Shown: positions 50,301 to 60,882, numbered from the stretch's first letter. The stretch: DNA of 64,000 bases from Ureaplasma sp. ES3154-GEN (GCF_025780075.1 NZ_JAOXHM010000002.1:80605-144604), one strand, 5' to 3'. The notes: generated from the sequence alone by a model not told the origin. A program made the numbers and translations.

Positions 50301-53227
50301 TTATTTAACTCAATAATAATTTGATTAAAGAGTTTTGCTGAATTTAGGTCTTTTGATAACAATTCTATTTGTGTACTTAAGAATGTCTTAAAATCAGAGT
50401 TGGCATTTTCATAAGCTGTAATATGTTCTTTTAATTGGTTAATTTTTTGTTCGATTTCATTAGGTGTATCGAAAATATTTTTAAGTGTTGTTTCGATTTC
50501 GGCAAATTCATTGATGATTGTTTCCGCTTGTTCAATATTAATTAAATTAGTTTGGATTTGTGAACGTAAAATTTGTGTTGTTTCATCATTTTCCAAAATT
50601 TTAATTAATCGGCTTAATTCAGTTTTTCAAAGAATTAAATCATTGGGCTTTGGGAGATGAAATGGAATTGTAAAAAAATTGTTAATATCACTTAGAAAAC
50701 GTTTAGCGGCTATGATTTCAGATAAATAATTAATTTTATCTGTCCAGTATTCAAATGTTAATTGGCTAAAATTTTCAGATTCGTTAATCTTATTTAGCAA
50801 CATATTAATATAAGTTTTATTTTGTTCATTACTATCGTTACTAATAACAAGAAGTTTTGTGTTATTAATAGTTTGGGTTGTTGTTTGGTAATTATTAATT
50901 AAGTTTAAAGTATAGTTGATTTCATTAATTAATCAATTTTCAAAGATTTGATCCGAATTTACAGATGACTGTATACTTGATAATTCGCTTTCCAAATCAT
51001 TTTGTTTTGCGTTTAATACTTCTTGCGAAACATTAAACGGATCATTTGTGTTTATGTAATTTTTTATGTCTTGAATTTTTTTGTAAATATTTAAATTACT
51101 AATTAGATTGTTATATTTGTTAGTTCAATAATTTTTGACATCATTGATATTAAGAAGTTGATCGTTTCTGATTGTAGATAAGGTTGTGTTAATTATTGTT
51201 TCATAATTATCCTTAACTGGTTCATTGTTCATTAAGTCAAGAATTGTTTCTTTATAAATTTTTTGTCAATTAATTAATGTATTTAATTGGTTTTGCAAAC
51301 CTGCTAACGTTACTTGCTGATCAGAATTGAAAAGGTTATTAACATCATGGTGGTATGTTAATAATTCCTTAATCATAGATAAATTAGTTTGCAGATGATC
51401 TAATTTAGTATTTGGTTCAGACAATGCTTTTCTTGTAGTAGACAAAAGATCATTTACATCAATTAATTGTTTTAGTTGTTGCACGCGATCTTTTAAGACG
51501 AGAATAACAGTTGACACAACATTATCTGCTTCTGCTTTTAAAACGGCTCGTTCAAAAATAGCAATTACGGCAAGTTTGTCATCACGTGTTTTTGTTTGAT
51601 CAACTAAAACTGCAAAAGTAGAGTAATAAGTTTGATCAACAAGAATTAAGTCATTCAGTTTAACTAGTAATTCATTAATTGTTTTGATTACCTGAGGTGT
51701 CAATATAGTTTGTGAGTGCTCTAGAATATCAGTGAGTTCTATTTTGGATGAAGATAGTTCTTGGTTTGTTGCTAGTGGATCAGAAGCTGTTACAACAAGG
51801 CGAGCTTTGCTGATTGCTTTGTTAATATCATTAATATTTTTGGCGTTTGCAAGAAAATTTAAATAACTATTTTTAATATTGTTTTTAATGTTTGTTTCAC
51901 TATTAATAGTCGATCTTAATTGTTTAATTAATCTTGTTGGATTAAGTTTATTTACATTAGTTTCAAGTAAGCCTGTAATAATGCTGTGGTATTTTTTATG
52001 CAAAATATCCAAACTTTTTCAGGTTGCAAGTTCTTGTGAACCTAATTCAAAAAATGATGAAGAAGAAGAAACAAATGTCAAAAAAGTTTCCAAATGATTT
52101 ATCCAAGCATCTAGATTGCTATTTTGAAAGGGATGAGCGATTAAGTTTTCGTTTATAAAACCAAAAATACTTGGTCATTTAGTTATTAATTTTTCTGTTA
52201 AGAAACCTTTTCATTCATCATCATTATTAAGTTTTTTTATTTCCTCAAATAAAGAATTTCAAACAGGATTATCGATGTTAGGATCCGGATCACTTAAGAC
52301 GTTTTTAACAGCTTTAATTAGTTTGATTTTATTGGCGTATAAAATCTTTGTTTGCTTATTTGTTATGTGCTCGTTAATACTTTCTGCTTGGGTAATTAAC
52401 GAATTAGGGTTATTAAAACGATCATAATTGTCTCAATTGTTTTTAATGCTAGTTAAAAGCTCATTAATACCTTGGAGATTTGCAAGATTAATGTGTTTAA
52501 TTTTTTCAAAACGAGTAATTAAATGTGGGTTTATTTGTGCTAGTTGATTAACTAAACTACTTACCTCATTAATTTCTTCAAAAGTAATCTTTTTTTGGTT
52601 CTGTGTTTTTTGTTCAAGATTTTCAATTTTTAACAATATTTGATTAGTAATAGTGAAATCATTAACAAGGCTATTTAAATGAACTTTGGTGCTGTTGAAT
52701 TTAGATGCATTAAGTTTTAAGATGTTGTTTTTAATTTCAAAGATCAGATTAGATAAATTACTGCTATTAAAATTAGGCTTATTTAAAAGTGCTTTAACTT
52801 GTTTGACTAATTCAAAAATACGAATGTAGTGTGGAATTTTTTTGTTTATTTCTTTGATTACTTTATCTTGTTGTTCCTGTATAAAATTATTGGTTAAATT
52901 GTTAACAGATTCCAATGCTTGCGTATAATATTGATCAAAAAGTTCGTAATTAAATGTTTGTTGCTGACTAATTTGTTCAGCGAGCAAAATATTACGTCAT
53001 GATTGATAAATAATAAGTTGGTTTCGTATTTCTTGTTGGTCCTCTGTGTTTAATAAATCCTGTTCAAGTTGCTTAATTTTTTTATTAACTTCGCTTAATG
53101 TTGGTTTGTATTTGGTAGTTGAGTATTTACATTGAGATAAACCTACCCCTAAGCCAATTGCTAGTGCGCCAACAGCGAATGTAGTTGATAGAAAAATAAC
53201 TGTTAATTGCTTTTTATTTTTCATCAA
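47387..53227 (-). CDS. giant surface protein, 1946 residues, unknown function
   Basis: One reading frame joins all minus-strand segments once TGA is Trp; I checked the frame at each segment junction and read part of the gaps without finding a stop. The N-terminus MKNKKQLTVIFLSTTFAVG is a signal anchor; a Cys in GLSQCKY is a poor lipobox. Residues about 40-1110 are Asn/Leu/Ile-rich and helical, with recurring phrases such as NELLTSIKNN and INxL, suggesting many helical-bundle repeats. Residues about 1120-1700 are beta-rich with repeated Ig-like units (VNDITFEETP-, YEFIGLEYQI-type lines). The last about 250 residues are Trp/Tyr-rich (SEYWNKSRHSKWGLDLEA). It resembles large adhesin-type proteins of mycoplasmas in layout only. 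Confidence 0.8.
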
Positions 53228-53673
53228 AAAATAAATCCTTTCGTTATAAAATTACATATTTTTTTATGTATGTTTTTAAACATACTCCGTAATTATAAAC
53301 AGGAAAATATTTGCAATATTTAGGAAAAAAATTAAGCTTTTTAAGGGATTTTTGAAAAATACACAAAAGTGTTTAAATTTTTCCACAAAAGATATAAATT
53401 TCTTAATTTTTATAAATTAATTTTTTATGTAATTTATGCATATTTTCACCAATGTTGGTTATGGTTTATTTGTGTAAAATTTTCAATTAATTTGTGGAAA
53501 AAAATTAATAATAAAATAATTTTTTTTATCGTTTTTATCAATCAACTCAATCGAGTGTTAAAATTTTTGTATTGGTTTTTAACGAGTTGGTGTTTATTTA
53601 TAAAAACATTATCAGTTAAAATATCAAAACATCTTATTGTTATAATTAACTATATTGTTTAAATGAGGTTATT
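53228..53673. promoter_or_regulatory. divergent AT-rich spacer with DnaA-box-like 9-mers
   Basis: This gene-free spacer of 446 bases lies between the giant gene (minus) and the HPr-like gene (plus). It contains TTTTCCACA at 53379-53387, its reverse complement TGTGGAAAA at 53493-53501, and TGTGTAAAA (TTTTACACA) at 53471-53479. All fit TTWTNCACA. Between them the DNA is nearly pure A/T. An extended -10 (TGTTATAAT, 53638-53646) precedes the HPr-like gene. A 97-codon GTG frame at 53369-53662 is rejected as compositional. Confidence 0.45.
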
Positions 53674-53937
53674 ATGGTTAGTCGAAAATATATTGTTAAA
53701 GCAAAGGTTGAAGATTTTATTAAATGTATTAGTTCATTAGTAAACCAAACATGTGATTATAGTTCAAGTATTAAAGTTTATGCAAACAATATGCGAGCGG
53801 ATGGAAAATCAATTATTAATATTATGGCTCTTGGAATTGTTAGTAATACCGAAGTTGAATTTATTGCTGATGGAGATGATGAACACGAAGCATTGGCTAA
53901 AATTCATGATGTACTAGTTAATTATCAAGTAATTTAA
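53674..53937 (+). CDS. HPr-like protein lacking His15 (Crh-like)
   Basis: The protein has 87 residues, the exact HPr length. The second half is HPr-like (GKSIINIMALGI, then DGDDEHEALAKI), and Ser46, the site phosphorylated by HPr kinase, is in place. The phosphocarrier loop is not: where HPr has GIHARPA the protein has EDFIKCI, so Phe replaces His15 and Cys replaces Pro18. It cannot carry phosphate in the PTS in the usual way. Crh of Bacillus likewise lost His15 but keeps Ser46 for regulation. It precedes tkt by 14 bases and follows an AT-rich spacer with its own promoter. Confidence 0.72.
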   Translation: MVSRKYIVKAKVEDFIKCISSLVNQTCDYSSSIKVYANNMRADGKSIINIMALGIVSNTEVEFIADGDDEHEALAKIHDVLVNYQVI

Positions 53938-53951
53938 GAAAGGAATAAAAA

Positions 53952-55928
53952 ATGAACCGATATGTAAACGCGATGCGATCATTAGCGTTGCAATGTATTG
54001 CACATGCTAATCAAGGCCACAGTGGGATGAGTATTTCCGCTGCTCCTATTATTTATACTCTGTACAAAACATTTATTAATATTTCTTCAACTGAGCCAAA
54101 ATGAATTAACCGTGACCGTTTGGTTTTATCAGCAGGCCATGGGTCAATGAGTTTATATCCGGCATTGCACTTTGCTAATTTAATCCCTATGGATGAGATG
54201 AAGAAATTCCGTCAGGATTCACATCTAACTCCGGGGCATCCTGAAATTTTGGATGATAATTATATTGATGCAAACACAGGGCCGCTAGGACAAGGGGTTG
54301 GAAACGCTGTTGGAATGGCGCTGGCTGAATCATATTTAAGTCAGAAATTTGCCAACTTAAAAGGGGTTATTAACCATTACACTTATGTTGTTGTAGGCGA
54401 TGGTGATTTACAAGAAGGAATTTCTTATGAAGCTATGAGTCTTGCTGGTCGCTTAAAACTATCTAAATTAATTATGCTCCACGACTCTAATGATTTTCAA
54501 TTAGATACACCAGTTTCTGCGGTATTTAACGAGGATTTAGCGTTACGAATGCAATCGATGGGATGGAACTATTTGACATGTGATAATAATCCCGAAAATA
54601 TTGCGGCAATGATTCAGAAGGCGCGTGCAAAAACAAATGATAAACCAACATTTATTGAAGTTAAAACAATTATTGGTGAAGGGTTGTCAGCACAAGCTTC
54701 CGCAAATGCTCATGCATCGGCTGTTGATGCTAAAGAATTAGATAATTTTAACCAGCATTTTCATCTTAAATGAAAAGATTTTCAATTTGAAGATGAAATT
54801 TATGATCATTTTAACTTTAATATTGTGGTTCGCGGTGATTCAGCATACGCTCAATGAAAAAATCTTTTAATGCGTTATCAAACTAAATACCCTGAGGATG
54901 TTGCAAATTTGCAAAAATATATTAACCAGGATTTTGAGGATTTGAGTAGCATTTTAGATGAAAGAAAAATTACTAATTTAAACCAGGCGACAAGAAATTA
55001 CTTCAAAGAATATTTAGCTCAATTAGAAGCTATTAATTTTGATTCTTGTTTATTAATGAGTGCTGATACCGCGAAATCAACTAATTTACGTTATCTAAAT
55101 TCCAATTTAAACAATAATCAATTATCGCCTTATGTACAAATGGGTATTCGTGAATTTGCAATGGGTACTATTATGAATGGGGTTTTATATCATAAAGGTT
55201 TACGTGCGATGACAGGAACATTCCTTGCATTTAGTGATTATATGAAACCAGCAATTCGCTTAGGTTCAATTGCTAATTTACCAGGGATTTATGTTTTTTC
55301 GCATGATTCATATGCTGTTGGCGCTGATGGGCCCACTCATCAACCAGTAGATCAGTTAACAATGTTGCGAGCAATTCCAAATTTAGAACTAATTCGACCT
55401 GCGGATCATTATGAAACAAAACACGCCTTAGTGTATGCATACCAACAAAAAACCAAAAACATTGTGATTGTAACATCGCGGCAAAATCTTAAACAAATTA
55501 ATATGTCACCAGTTGTTGATTTTAGTTATGGAGCTTATGTTGTTCATAACCCTTGATCAATTAAACAAAACAATGTTTTTACCTTAGTTGCCAGTGGTTC
55601 TGAAGTTAGTCTTGCAATACAAGTTGCCCAAAAAATGAATGAGACATACAATTTAGATGTTAAAGTAGTTTCGGCGTTTAATTTAAATAAACTATTAGAA
55701 CAAAAAGAAGATATTATTGCTGACTTATTAGCAAATAAAAATGGTCTATTGACGATTGAAGCAAGTAATGATAATTTATTTTATCGTTTGCACAAATATG
55801 CGGGTAATAATAACTTTAAATGTGTGCAAGCTACAGGTTATGGTCGTAGTATGGATGGCGACCAATTGATGATTGAAAAAGGTTTTAACGTTGAATCTAT
55901 TGTTGCCCAATTATTAGCATGAAATTAA
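53952..55928 (+). CDS. tkt: transketolase
   Basis: This thiamine diphosphate enzyme of the pentose phosphate pathway supplies ribose for nucleotides. The protein has 658 residues with several Trp TGA codons, the last just before the end (AWN-stop). The N-terminal GHSGMSISAAP and SAGHGSMSLYP are conserved. The TPP motif is VGDGDLQEGISYEAMS. The pyrimidine domain has GIREFAMGTIMNG and the SHDSYAVGADGPTHQPVDQ segment. GAAAGGAAT precedes the ATG. It shares the transcript with the HPr-like gene, which suggests carbon-state control, but that is inference. Confidence 0.97.
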
Positions 55929-55981
55929 TCATAAGTTTTATTTTATAGAAAACTATAGATAAGAAAAGGGTTAAAAATAAA

Positions 55982-56953
55982 ATGTGAAAATGACCAAATG
56001 CAACGGCATTTATTAAAGACTTAGAACAACCTAGAGGTGGTTATTTACCACATAAAATGTTTAAACGTTGTGAAAAGTTCACACAAATAGAGCCTTACAA
56101 GCCAAATATTGATCAAATTTTATGAGGAACATTAGTTGATTATTTAATGCGGATTAACCTTGAAAAAGATTTGGACCAAAATAAATTAAAAGATATCTTA
56201 AAAGTTAGTATTTATGGTATAAATAACGCAATAAAAAGAGATAAATTTGATGATTTTATTTCTGAAAAAACTTTTTTTGAAAATCTGTTTGGAATGTTTA
56301 ATTATAAAAATATTAACTGTAAAAAGAATTACGACATTATATCTTTGTTATGTCGTTATGACCAAAATTATCGGCAAAACCAGACAGACTACATTTATGA
56401 GTTGTTAAAACATGAACAAAAAATTTGGGAAAATTTAAAGAGTCAGTATGGTTTGGATCAAAATGAACAAAAAGCCAGATCTAAATTACGTAATTTTTTA
56501 TTTGATGATGTTTGCAAAGTTAAAGACACAGATTTGGTTTTGTCTTACACAGATTACAAAAATTTGTACGCTATGGTTCAAAATACTTTAGCAATGTTTG
56601 ATCATTTATTAAAGACATCAATTTCGAAACAACAATATAGTGGTTTAACATTCGATGGCGCTCCTTGTTGTTATATCTATGGGGCAGACTTAGATTATAT
56701 TATTGGTGATCATTTAGTAGAAATGAAAACAACAAAACAAGAAAAGGTAAACAAGAATTGGTCATACCAATTGCTCATTTATTACTTGCTAGGAAGGCGA
56801 TGCTCAAACCAAGCAATTTTTGAAAAAATTAGATACTTTACAATCATTAACCCTAAAATGAATATTTTAATGTCATTGGATATTACTACACTTGATGAAG
56901 AGTTTTTTAAAAAGCACGATGCTCAAATCGGCTTCCAAGAAATTTATAAATAA
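55982..56953 (+). CDS. PD-(D/E)XK nuclease, RecB/Cas4-like
   Basis: The protein has 323 residues. The N-terminal two thirds are charged and helical. The C-terminal part holds the nuclease motif: YGADLDYIIGDHLVEMKTTK (Asp238, Asp243, Glu247, Lys249), followed by YQLLIYYLLG with the RecB-type Q-x3-Y (Gln263, Tyr267). This G.D...(D/E).K...QxxxY order is that of RecB, AddB and Cas4 nucleases. No CRISPR array, helicase or restriction partner is adjacent. It lies between tkt and a dUTPase-type gene in one direction. The activity is a strong guess from motifs; the biological role is unknown. Confidence 0.72.
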
Positions 56954-56993
56954 GTAACAAATATTTGAGAATAGCTATGGAGAATAAAGGACA

Positions 56994-57500
56994 ATGGCAA
57001 ACAAAGAACTTATAATGGATTTTAGACATATTTTTAATTTGCAAAAACAACTTGATGAAACAATTTTAAAATATGCTAATCATGATCATTTAATTGATAT
57101 TGCACGACCACGGTTATTAGCTTTGCTTGTTGAAGTGGGTGAATTTACTAACGAACTTCAGACATTTAAATATTGAAAAAAACAAAAACAAATCAATCAA
57201 CAAAAAATGTTAGATGAACTCGCAGACGTCTTACACTTTGCAGCAGCAATTAGTTTAGACTTAAATGTTGAACCTTTAATCCAGGCAAAAATTATTGATC
57301 AAGATTTGACTGAACAAATTATTGGAATTTACAATGGGATTAGTTTATTAGCGCAAAATTACAGCAAACAAAATATGACCACCGTAATGCAATTAATTTA
57401 TGGATTATGCATATTGCTAGAATTAGATACACAAACTATCACTAATGCTTATAAGCAAAAAAATCAAGTTAATTACCAACGAGTACAAAGCGGCTATTAA
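56994..57500 (+). CDS. MazG/dUTPase-2-type all-alpha NTP pyrophosphatase
   Basis: The protein has 168 residues with one Trp TGA. Metal-binding motifs are EVGEFTNE (Glu47, Glu50) and DELADVLHF (Glu75, Asp78), the EXXE...EXXD pattern of the type 2 dUTPase and MazG group. It probably hydrolyses dUTP or a similar nucleotide, keeping uracil out of DNA. The start is ATG 56994 after AAAGGACA; ATG 57015 is possible. It ends 14 bases before a perfect terminator. Confidence 0.85.
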
Positions 57501-57514
57501 AAACGTTTAGTCAA

Positions 57515-57560
57515 ACAACAAAAAAGAATTCTCATGACTACGAGAATTCTTTTTTGTTGT
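57515..57560 (+). terminator. bidirectional terminator between converging genes
   Basis: A 19-bp perfect inverted repeat, core AAAAAGAATTCTC / GAGAATTCTTTTT with an 8-base loop, extending on both sides through ACAACA / TGTTGT. It serves the plus (dUTPase-type) and minus (57562) genes. Confidence 0.9.
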
Positions 57561-57561
57561 T

Positions 57562-58878
57562 TTATTGTGCTGGTAATTTGGTATTAATTGTGGGATCGAT
57601 AACCATTCTAAAAGGTTGTTCATCAATGTTATGGCCAAAAAAGGTGATTTCTATGGCGGTAATAATTATTGGGTTCTTAGTATTTAACAAACTAGGATTA
57701 TCAAAAACAAATTTAATTGTGCCGTTACGTACCGGATTTGTTGCATGAGAAATAAATTCTTGCTCATCAACTTGGATGACCAAGTAAACAAAACGCGGGG
57801 AAGCGTAACCGCGATTAATATTTTGGTTAATAAAATTCTCGATTTGTCCATTATAAAAATTATTTGCTTCAAAACTAATTATTAAGTTATTGTTTTTAGT
57901 ACTCACTTGTACATTATTTTTATCCTTGATATATTCACTTGCATTGATTGGTTTGTTATTTAAACTTAAGAAATTGTTGTTGCTGCGAGTAGCAAGGTTG
58001 TTTAACATATAATTAACTTCCTTTGTGATATTATCAATAGTTATAGTGAAAAAAACGTTAATAGTACCATTTTGATCATTGGCGTTATTAAAAGTAACGG
58101 GACTAATAATAACTTTGGGATCTGAAAAGTCAATGAGTATATCATTATTTGTGATTTGACTAGGGTACAAGTTAGTTTTTTTAATGTGGACATATTTATT
58201 AATATCCCGTGTATAAAGTGCGATTTGATCACGGGGGCTTTGGATAGGGGTTAGCGGTTTTCTGGTAATTTTGATTATTATTGGCTGTTGTAAATCGTAA
58301 ATTTCTTCACTAGTAACTTTTGGATTAGCACCAGACTGTTCCAGTTGTACAAAAGCTAGTTTATTAATTTCTAAAAAACCGTTATTAGTTAATTTTTGTT
58401 TTAAATAATTGGGGTCAAATTCAAAATCTAAAATAACAAATTTTTTATCGCCATTAACAACAATACTCTGAACATTAATAAAAGTTAACAGGGATGAAGT
58501 TTTATCAGAAGTATAAAGTCGAAGAAACGGATACTTTTTCAAATTGCTAATCATTTTTGGTTCTAAGAAGATTTGTGTTTCTTTAAGAGTGTACGTTTCT
58601 AAATTAATAAACTTATTTGTTTCAAGAATCTTGGCATTAATAATCTTGTTTGATAATTCGATAGAGGGTCTTGTTTTTTTATCGTCCCTTGCATCTGGGC
58701 CAAGTTTTGAACTATAAACATCATCTTCGGTGTTCCCTATTGGTTGTTTTTTTGTTACTGAAGGTACTAGTTGAGTTTTTTGCTTATCTTTTTTATATGG
58801 GGTACAAGCGGTAATAAGTGGGATAAACAGGCAGGAATTTAGTAATGAAAAAAGAAGTGTTTTTTGTAGTTTTTTCAT
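57562..58878 (-). CDS. surface lipoprotein of unknown function
   Basis: The protein has 438 residues with no Trp TGA needed. The signal peptide ends in lipobox ITAC (Cys25). After a Lys/Gln-rich linker the protein is beta-rich with repeated phrases (VILDFEFDPNYL, FTITIDNITKEV, LVIQVDEQEFIS, IIITAIEITFFG), consistent with tandem Ig-like or DUF1410-like units, but not confirmed. The gene lies 11 bases after the His-tailed protein and is probably cotranscribed with it. GGAGAT precedes the ATG. Confidence 0.8.
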   Translation of the reverse strand: MKKLQKTLLFSLLNSCLFIPLITACTPYKKDKQKTQLVPSVTKKQPIGNTEDDVYSSKLGPDARDDKKTRPSIELSNKIINAKILETNKFINLETYTLKETQIFLEPKMISNLKKYPFLRLYTSDKTSSLLTFINVQSIVVNGDKKFVILDFEFDPNYLKQKLTNNGFLEINKLAFVQLEQSGANPKVTSEEIYDLQQPIIIKITRKPLTPIQSPRDQIALYTRDINKYVHIKKTNLYPSQITNNDILIDFSDPKVIISPVTFNNANDQNGTINVFFTITIDNITKEVNYMLNNLATRSNNNFLSLNNKPINASEYIKDKNNVQVSTKNNNLIISFEANNFYNGQIENFINQNINRGYASPRFVYLVIQVDEQEFISHATNPVRNGTIKFVFDNPSLLNTKNPIIITAIEITFFGHNIDEQPFRMVIDPTINTKLPAQ

Positions 58879-58889
58879 AAATATCTCCT

Positions 58890-59699
58890 TTAATGGTGAT
58901 GTTCGTTGCTATGACTATGATTTTCTTTGCGGAGTAAACCGGGGTTTTTAAAATTATAATCACTGTAATCACTAAACTGATATTGGTTAATATCTATTGT
59001 GTCAGGATGGTTTTTTGAAGGATTATATTTGGCATTTGTTATGTTAATTTTTAAGGGATTACGCAAAGGTCAAACGACAAATTTTTCTAGTAACACTCCT
59101 GGTTCATTTACACTAGGAACTGAAATTAAAAAAGCAATAAATTTAAGATGATATGTTTGCTGGTTGTTAAAACTCTCATTTTTGGGATTTGGCCGAAAAA
59201 CAATATCGTACAAATTATCAGGTTTTTTGGTTAGCAAATTAGAAATGTATAATTCATCATACTGATTAGTTATTCCAAAAAGAAAGTGATGAACAAAACG
59301 GATATCAAGATCAATAGACTGTAACTCTTTGAGAATTTTGGATTCATTGTTAGTAATTCTAAATGAAACGTTATTTATAACTTTAGTTCTTTGGTTTAGA
59401 TGCAAATAGGTTGTAGGTTGAAAGTTAATAAAATCATCCGCATAAGATGCAGCTTTAATTACACGGTTATGAATCGTTGTTAAGGGGATAACGGGTTGGT
59501 AGTTAGTGTCTTGAGATTTGGCTTCAGGTTTAATCTTTTTTTCTAGCTCATTGATGATTTTTGTTGGATTAAGCGGAGTTTGGATTATTTGAGGTCTTTT
59601 TATTGACTCGTTAGTTTGTGTCACTCCCACACTAATCCCAATTCCTAAACAAAGAACACTTAATCCAGTTGCAATTATAATAATGTTTTTCTTTTTCAT
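58890..59699 (-). CDS. signal-anchored surface protein with histidine-rich C-terminus
   Basis: The protein has 269 residues. The N-terminus MKKKNIIIIATGLSVL is a signal anchor without a proper lipobox, similar in style to the giant protein's start (GIGISVGVTQ versus LGVGLSQ). The body has phrases of the beta type (VSFRITNNESKILKELQSI). The C-terminal end is KENHSHSNEHHH, a possible metal-binding tail. AGAGGTG lies 6 bases before ATG 59699; an in-frame GTG 9 bases upstream is less well placed. It precedes the 57562-58878 lipoprotein in the same direction. Confidence 0.75.
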
Positions 59700-60000
59700 A
59701 AAAAACACCTCTTGCGAATATTATATTATTTTTTCTATGTGTAGTAGAGGAAATGGCTAATTACTAACAAAAGAAAAGCTAAAAAATAGAAATATCAATT
59801 AATTTAAATCAAACTCGCAAATTAATAGTTTTTATATTATCTGTTTGGTTTTTTTAAATGTAAATTGGTAGCAAAAAAAAATAAAATGTGTTAGAATAAT
59901 TAAGCAATGTGCCCAAGAAGATAACGGTGTAAACTTAATAATGTTATCCAGGTGCAATCGTACTGTGCATGTTGCAAATGAATATAAAAAGAGGTATATT
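59700..60000. other. spacer containing the rplJ promoter and leader
   Basis: These 301 bases separate the minus-strand surface genes from rplJ. The left half is AT-rich and featureless. A TGTGTTAGAAT element (about 59889-59899) may be the -10 of the rplJ operon. The right half is the leader described separately. Confidence 0.4.
59905..59995 (+). ncRNA. putative L10 leader (r-protein autoregulation)
   Basis: Between the promoter and rplJ is a structured stretch richer in G and C than its surroundings. GATAAC...GTTATC encloses a loop with GGTGTAAAC. A TGCA...TGCA hairpin overlapping ATCGTACTG follows, and GTGCCCAAGAAG lies just upstream. In many bacteria the rplJL operon leader imitates the L10(L12)4 binding site of 23S rRNA, and L10 represses its own translation through it. 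Position and outline fit; the exact consensus is not verified. Confidence 0.5.
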
Positions 60001-60504
60001 ATGTCAGATATTCGACGCAATATCGCTTTAAAGCAATCAAAAGTCGACCAAATGGCAGATGTATTCAAAAATGCTAAATCATTTATTGTTTTTGAATACA
60101 AAGGCTTAAATGCTGCAAGTACGCTCGCATTAAGAAATACTTTACATGCATCTAATGCACGTTTATATGTCTTAAAAAACAACATCACGCGACGTGCGTT
60201 TGCAAAAGCAGGTGTGGTTGGTTTTGAAGAATTGCTTCAAGGACCAAACGCAGTTGCGGTAGCGACTGAAGATGAAATTGCTGCGATTAAAGCAGTTTAT
60301 GAAGTTTCAAAAGAATTTGACTTCATTAAAATTAAAGGTGCTTATGTGGAAAATGCGTTTGCTGAACCAAGCAAAGTTGCAGCCCTTGCATCTATTCCAG
60401 GTCGTGAAGGCCTTTACTCAATGCTATTATCAGTTTTGACTGCCCCATTAAGAAATGTTCTTTATGGATTAAAAGCAGTTGCTGAACAAAAAGAAAACAA
60501 TTAA
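60001..60504 (+). CDS. rplJ: 50S ribosomal protein L10 (uL10)
   Basis: The protein has 167 residues: SDIRRNIALKQSKVDQM, FIVFEYKGLNAAS, LYVLKNNITRRAF and LQGPNAVAVAT are typical uL10. An in-frame ATG at 59941 would extend it by 20 residues through the leader; ATG 60001, after AAAGAGGT, gives the conserved N-terminus and is chosen. rplL follows after 15 bases. Confidence 0.97.
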   Translation: MSDIRRNIALKQSKVDQMADVFKNAKSFIVFEYKGLNAASTLALRNTLHASNARLYVLKNNITRRAFAKAGVVGFEELLQGPNAVAVATEDEIAAIKAVYEVSKEFDFIKIKGAYVENAFAEPSKVAALASIPGREGLYSMLLSVLTAPLRNVLYGLKAVAEQKENN

Positions 60505-60519
60505 GAGGTATTTTTACTT

Positions 60520-60882
60520 ATGGCAAAATTAACAAACGCACAATTTATTGAAGCGATTAAAGAAATGTCAATGCTTGAATTAAACGAATTAGTGAAAGCA
60601 ATTGAAGAAGAATTTGGTGTAACAGCTGCTGCCCCAGTTGCTGTTGCTGCTGGACCAGTGGAAGAAGCTCCAACTGAAGTAACGATTAAACTAGCTGAAA
60701 CAGGGGCAAACAAAGTTGCTGTTATTAAACTAGTTCGTGAAATTACAGGTTTAGGATTAATGGAAGCAAAACAAGTTGCTGAAACTGTTGGTTCTGTAAT
60801 TAAAGAAGATGTAAAAGTAGAAGAAGCTAACGAATTAAAGAAGAAATTCGAAGACGTTGGTGCAAAAGTTACTTTAGCGTAA
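60520..60882 (+). CDS. rplL: 50S ribosomal protein L7/L12 (bL12)
   Basis: The protein has 120 residues. The N-terminal dimerisation part ([16 protein letters not shown]) is followed by an Ala/Pro hinge, and the C-terminal factor-binding domain ([28 protein letters not shown]) is intact. GAGGT precedes the ATG by about 10 bases. A terminator follows. Confidence 0.98.
   Translation: MAKLTNAQFIEAIKEMSMLELNELVKAIEEEFGVTAAAPVAVAAGPVEEAPTEVTIKLAETGANKVAVIKLVREITGLGLMEAKQVAETVGSVIKEDVKVEEANELKKKFEDVGAKVTLA

Noticed and set aside
53369..53662. 97-codon GTG frame in the AT-rich spacer
   Set aside because: Phe/Ile/Lys-dominated composition, no ribosome-binding site, overlaps the DnaA-box-like elements and the promoter of the HPr-like gene.
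59941..60000. Upstream ATG for rplJ
   Set aside because: Would translate the structured leader; conserved uL10 N-terminus and the AGAGGT site point to ATG 60001.
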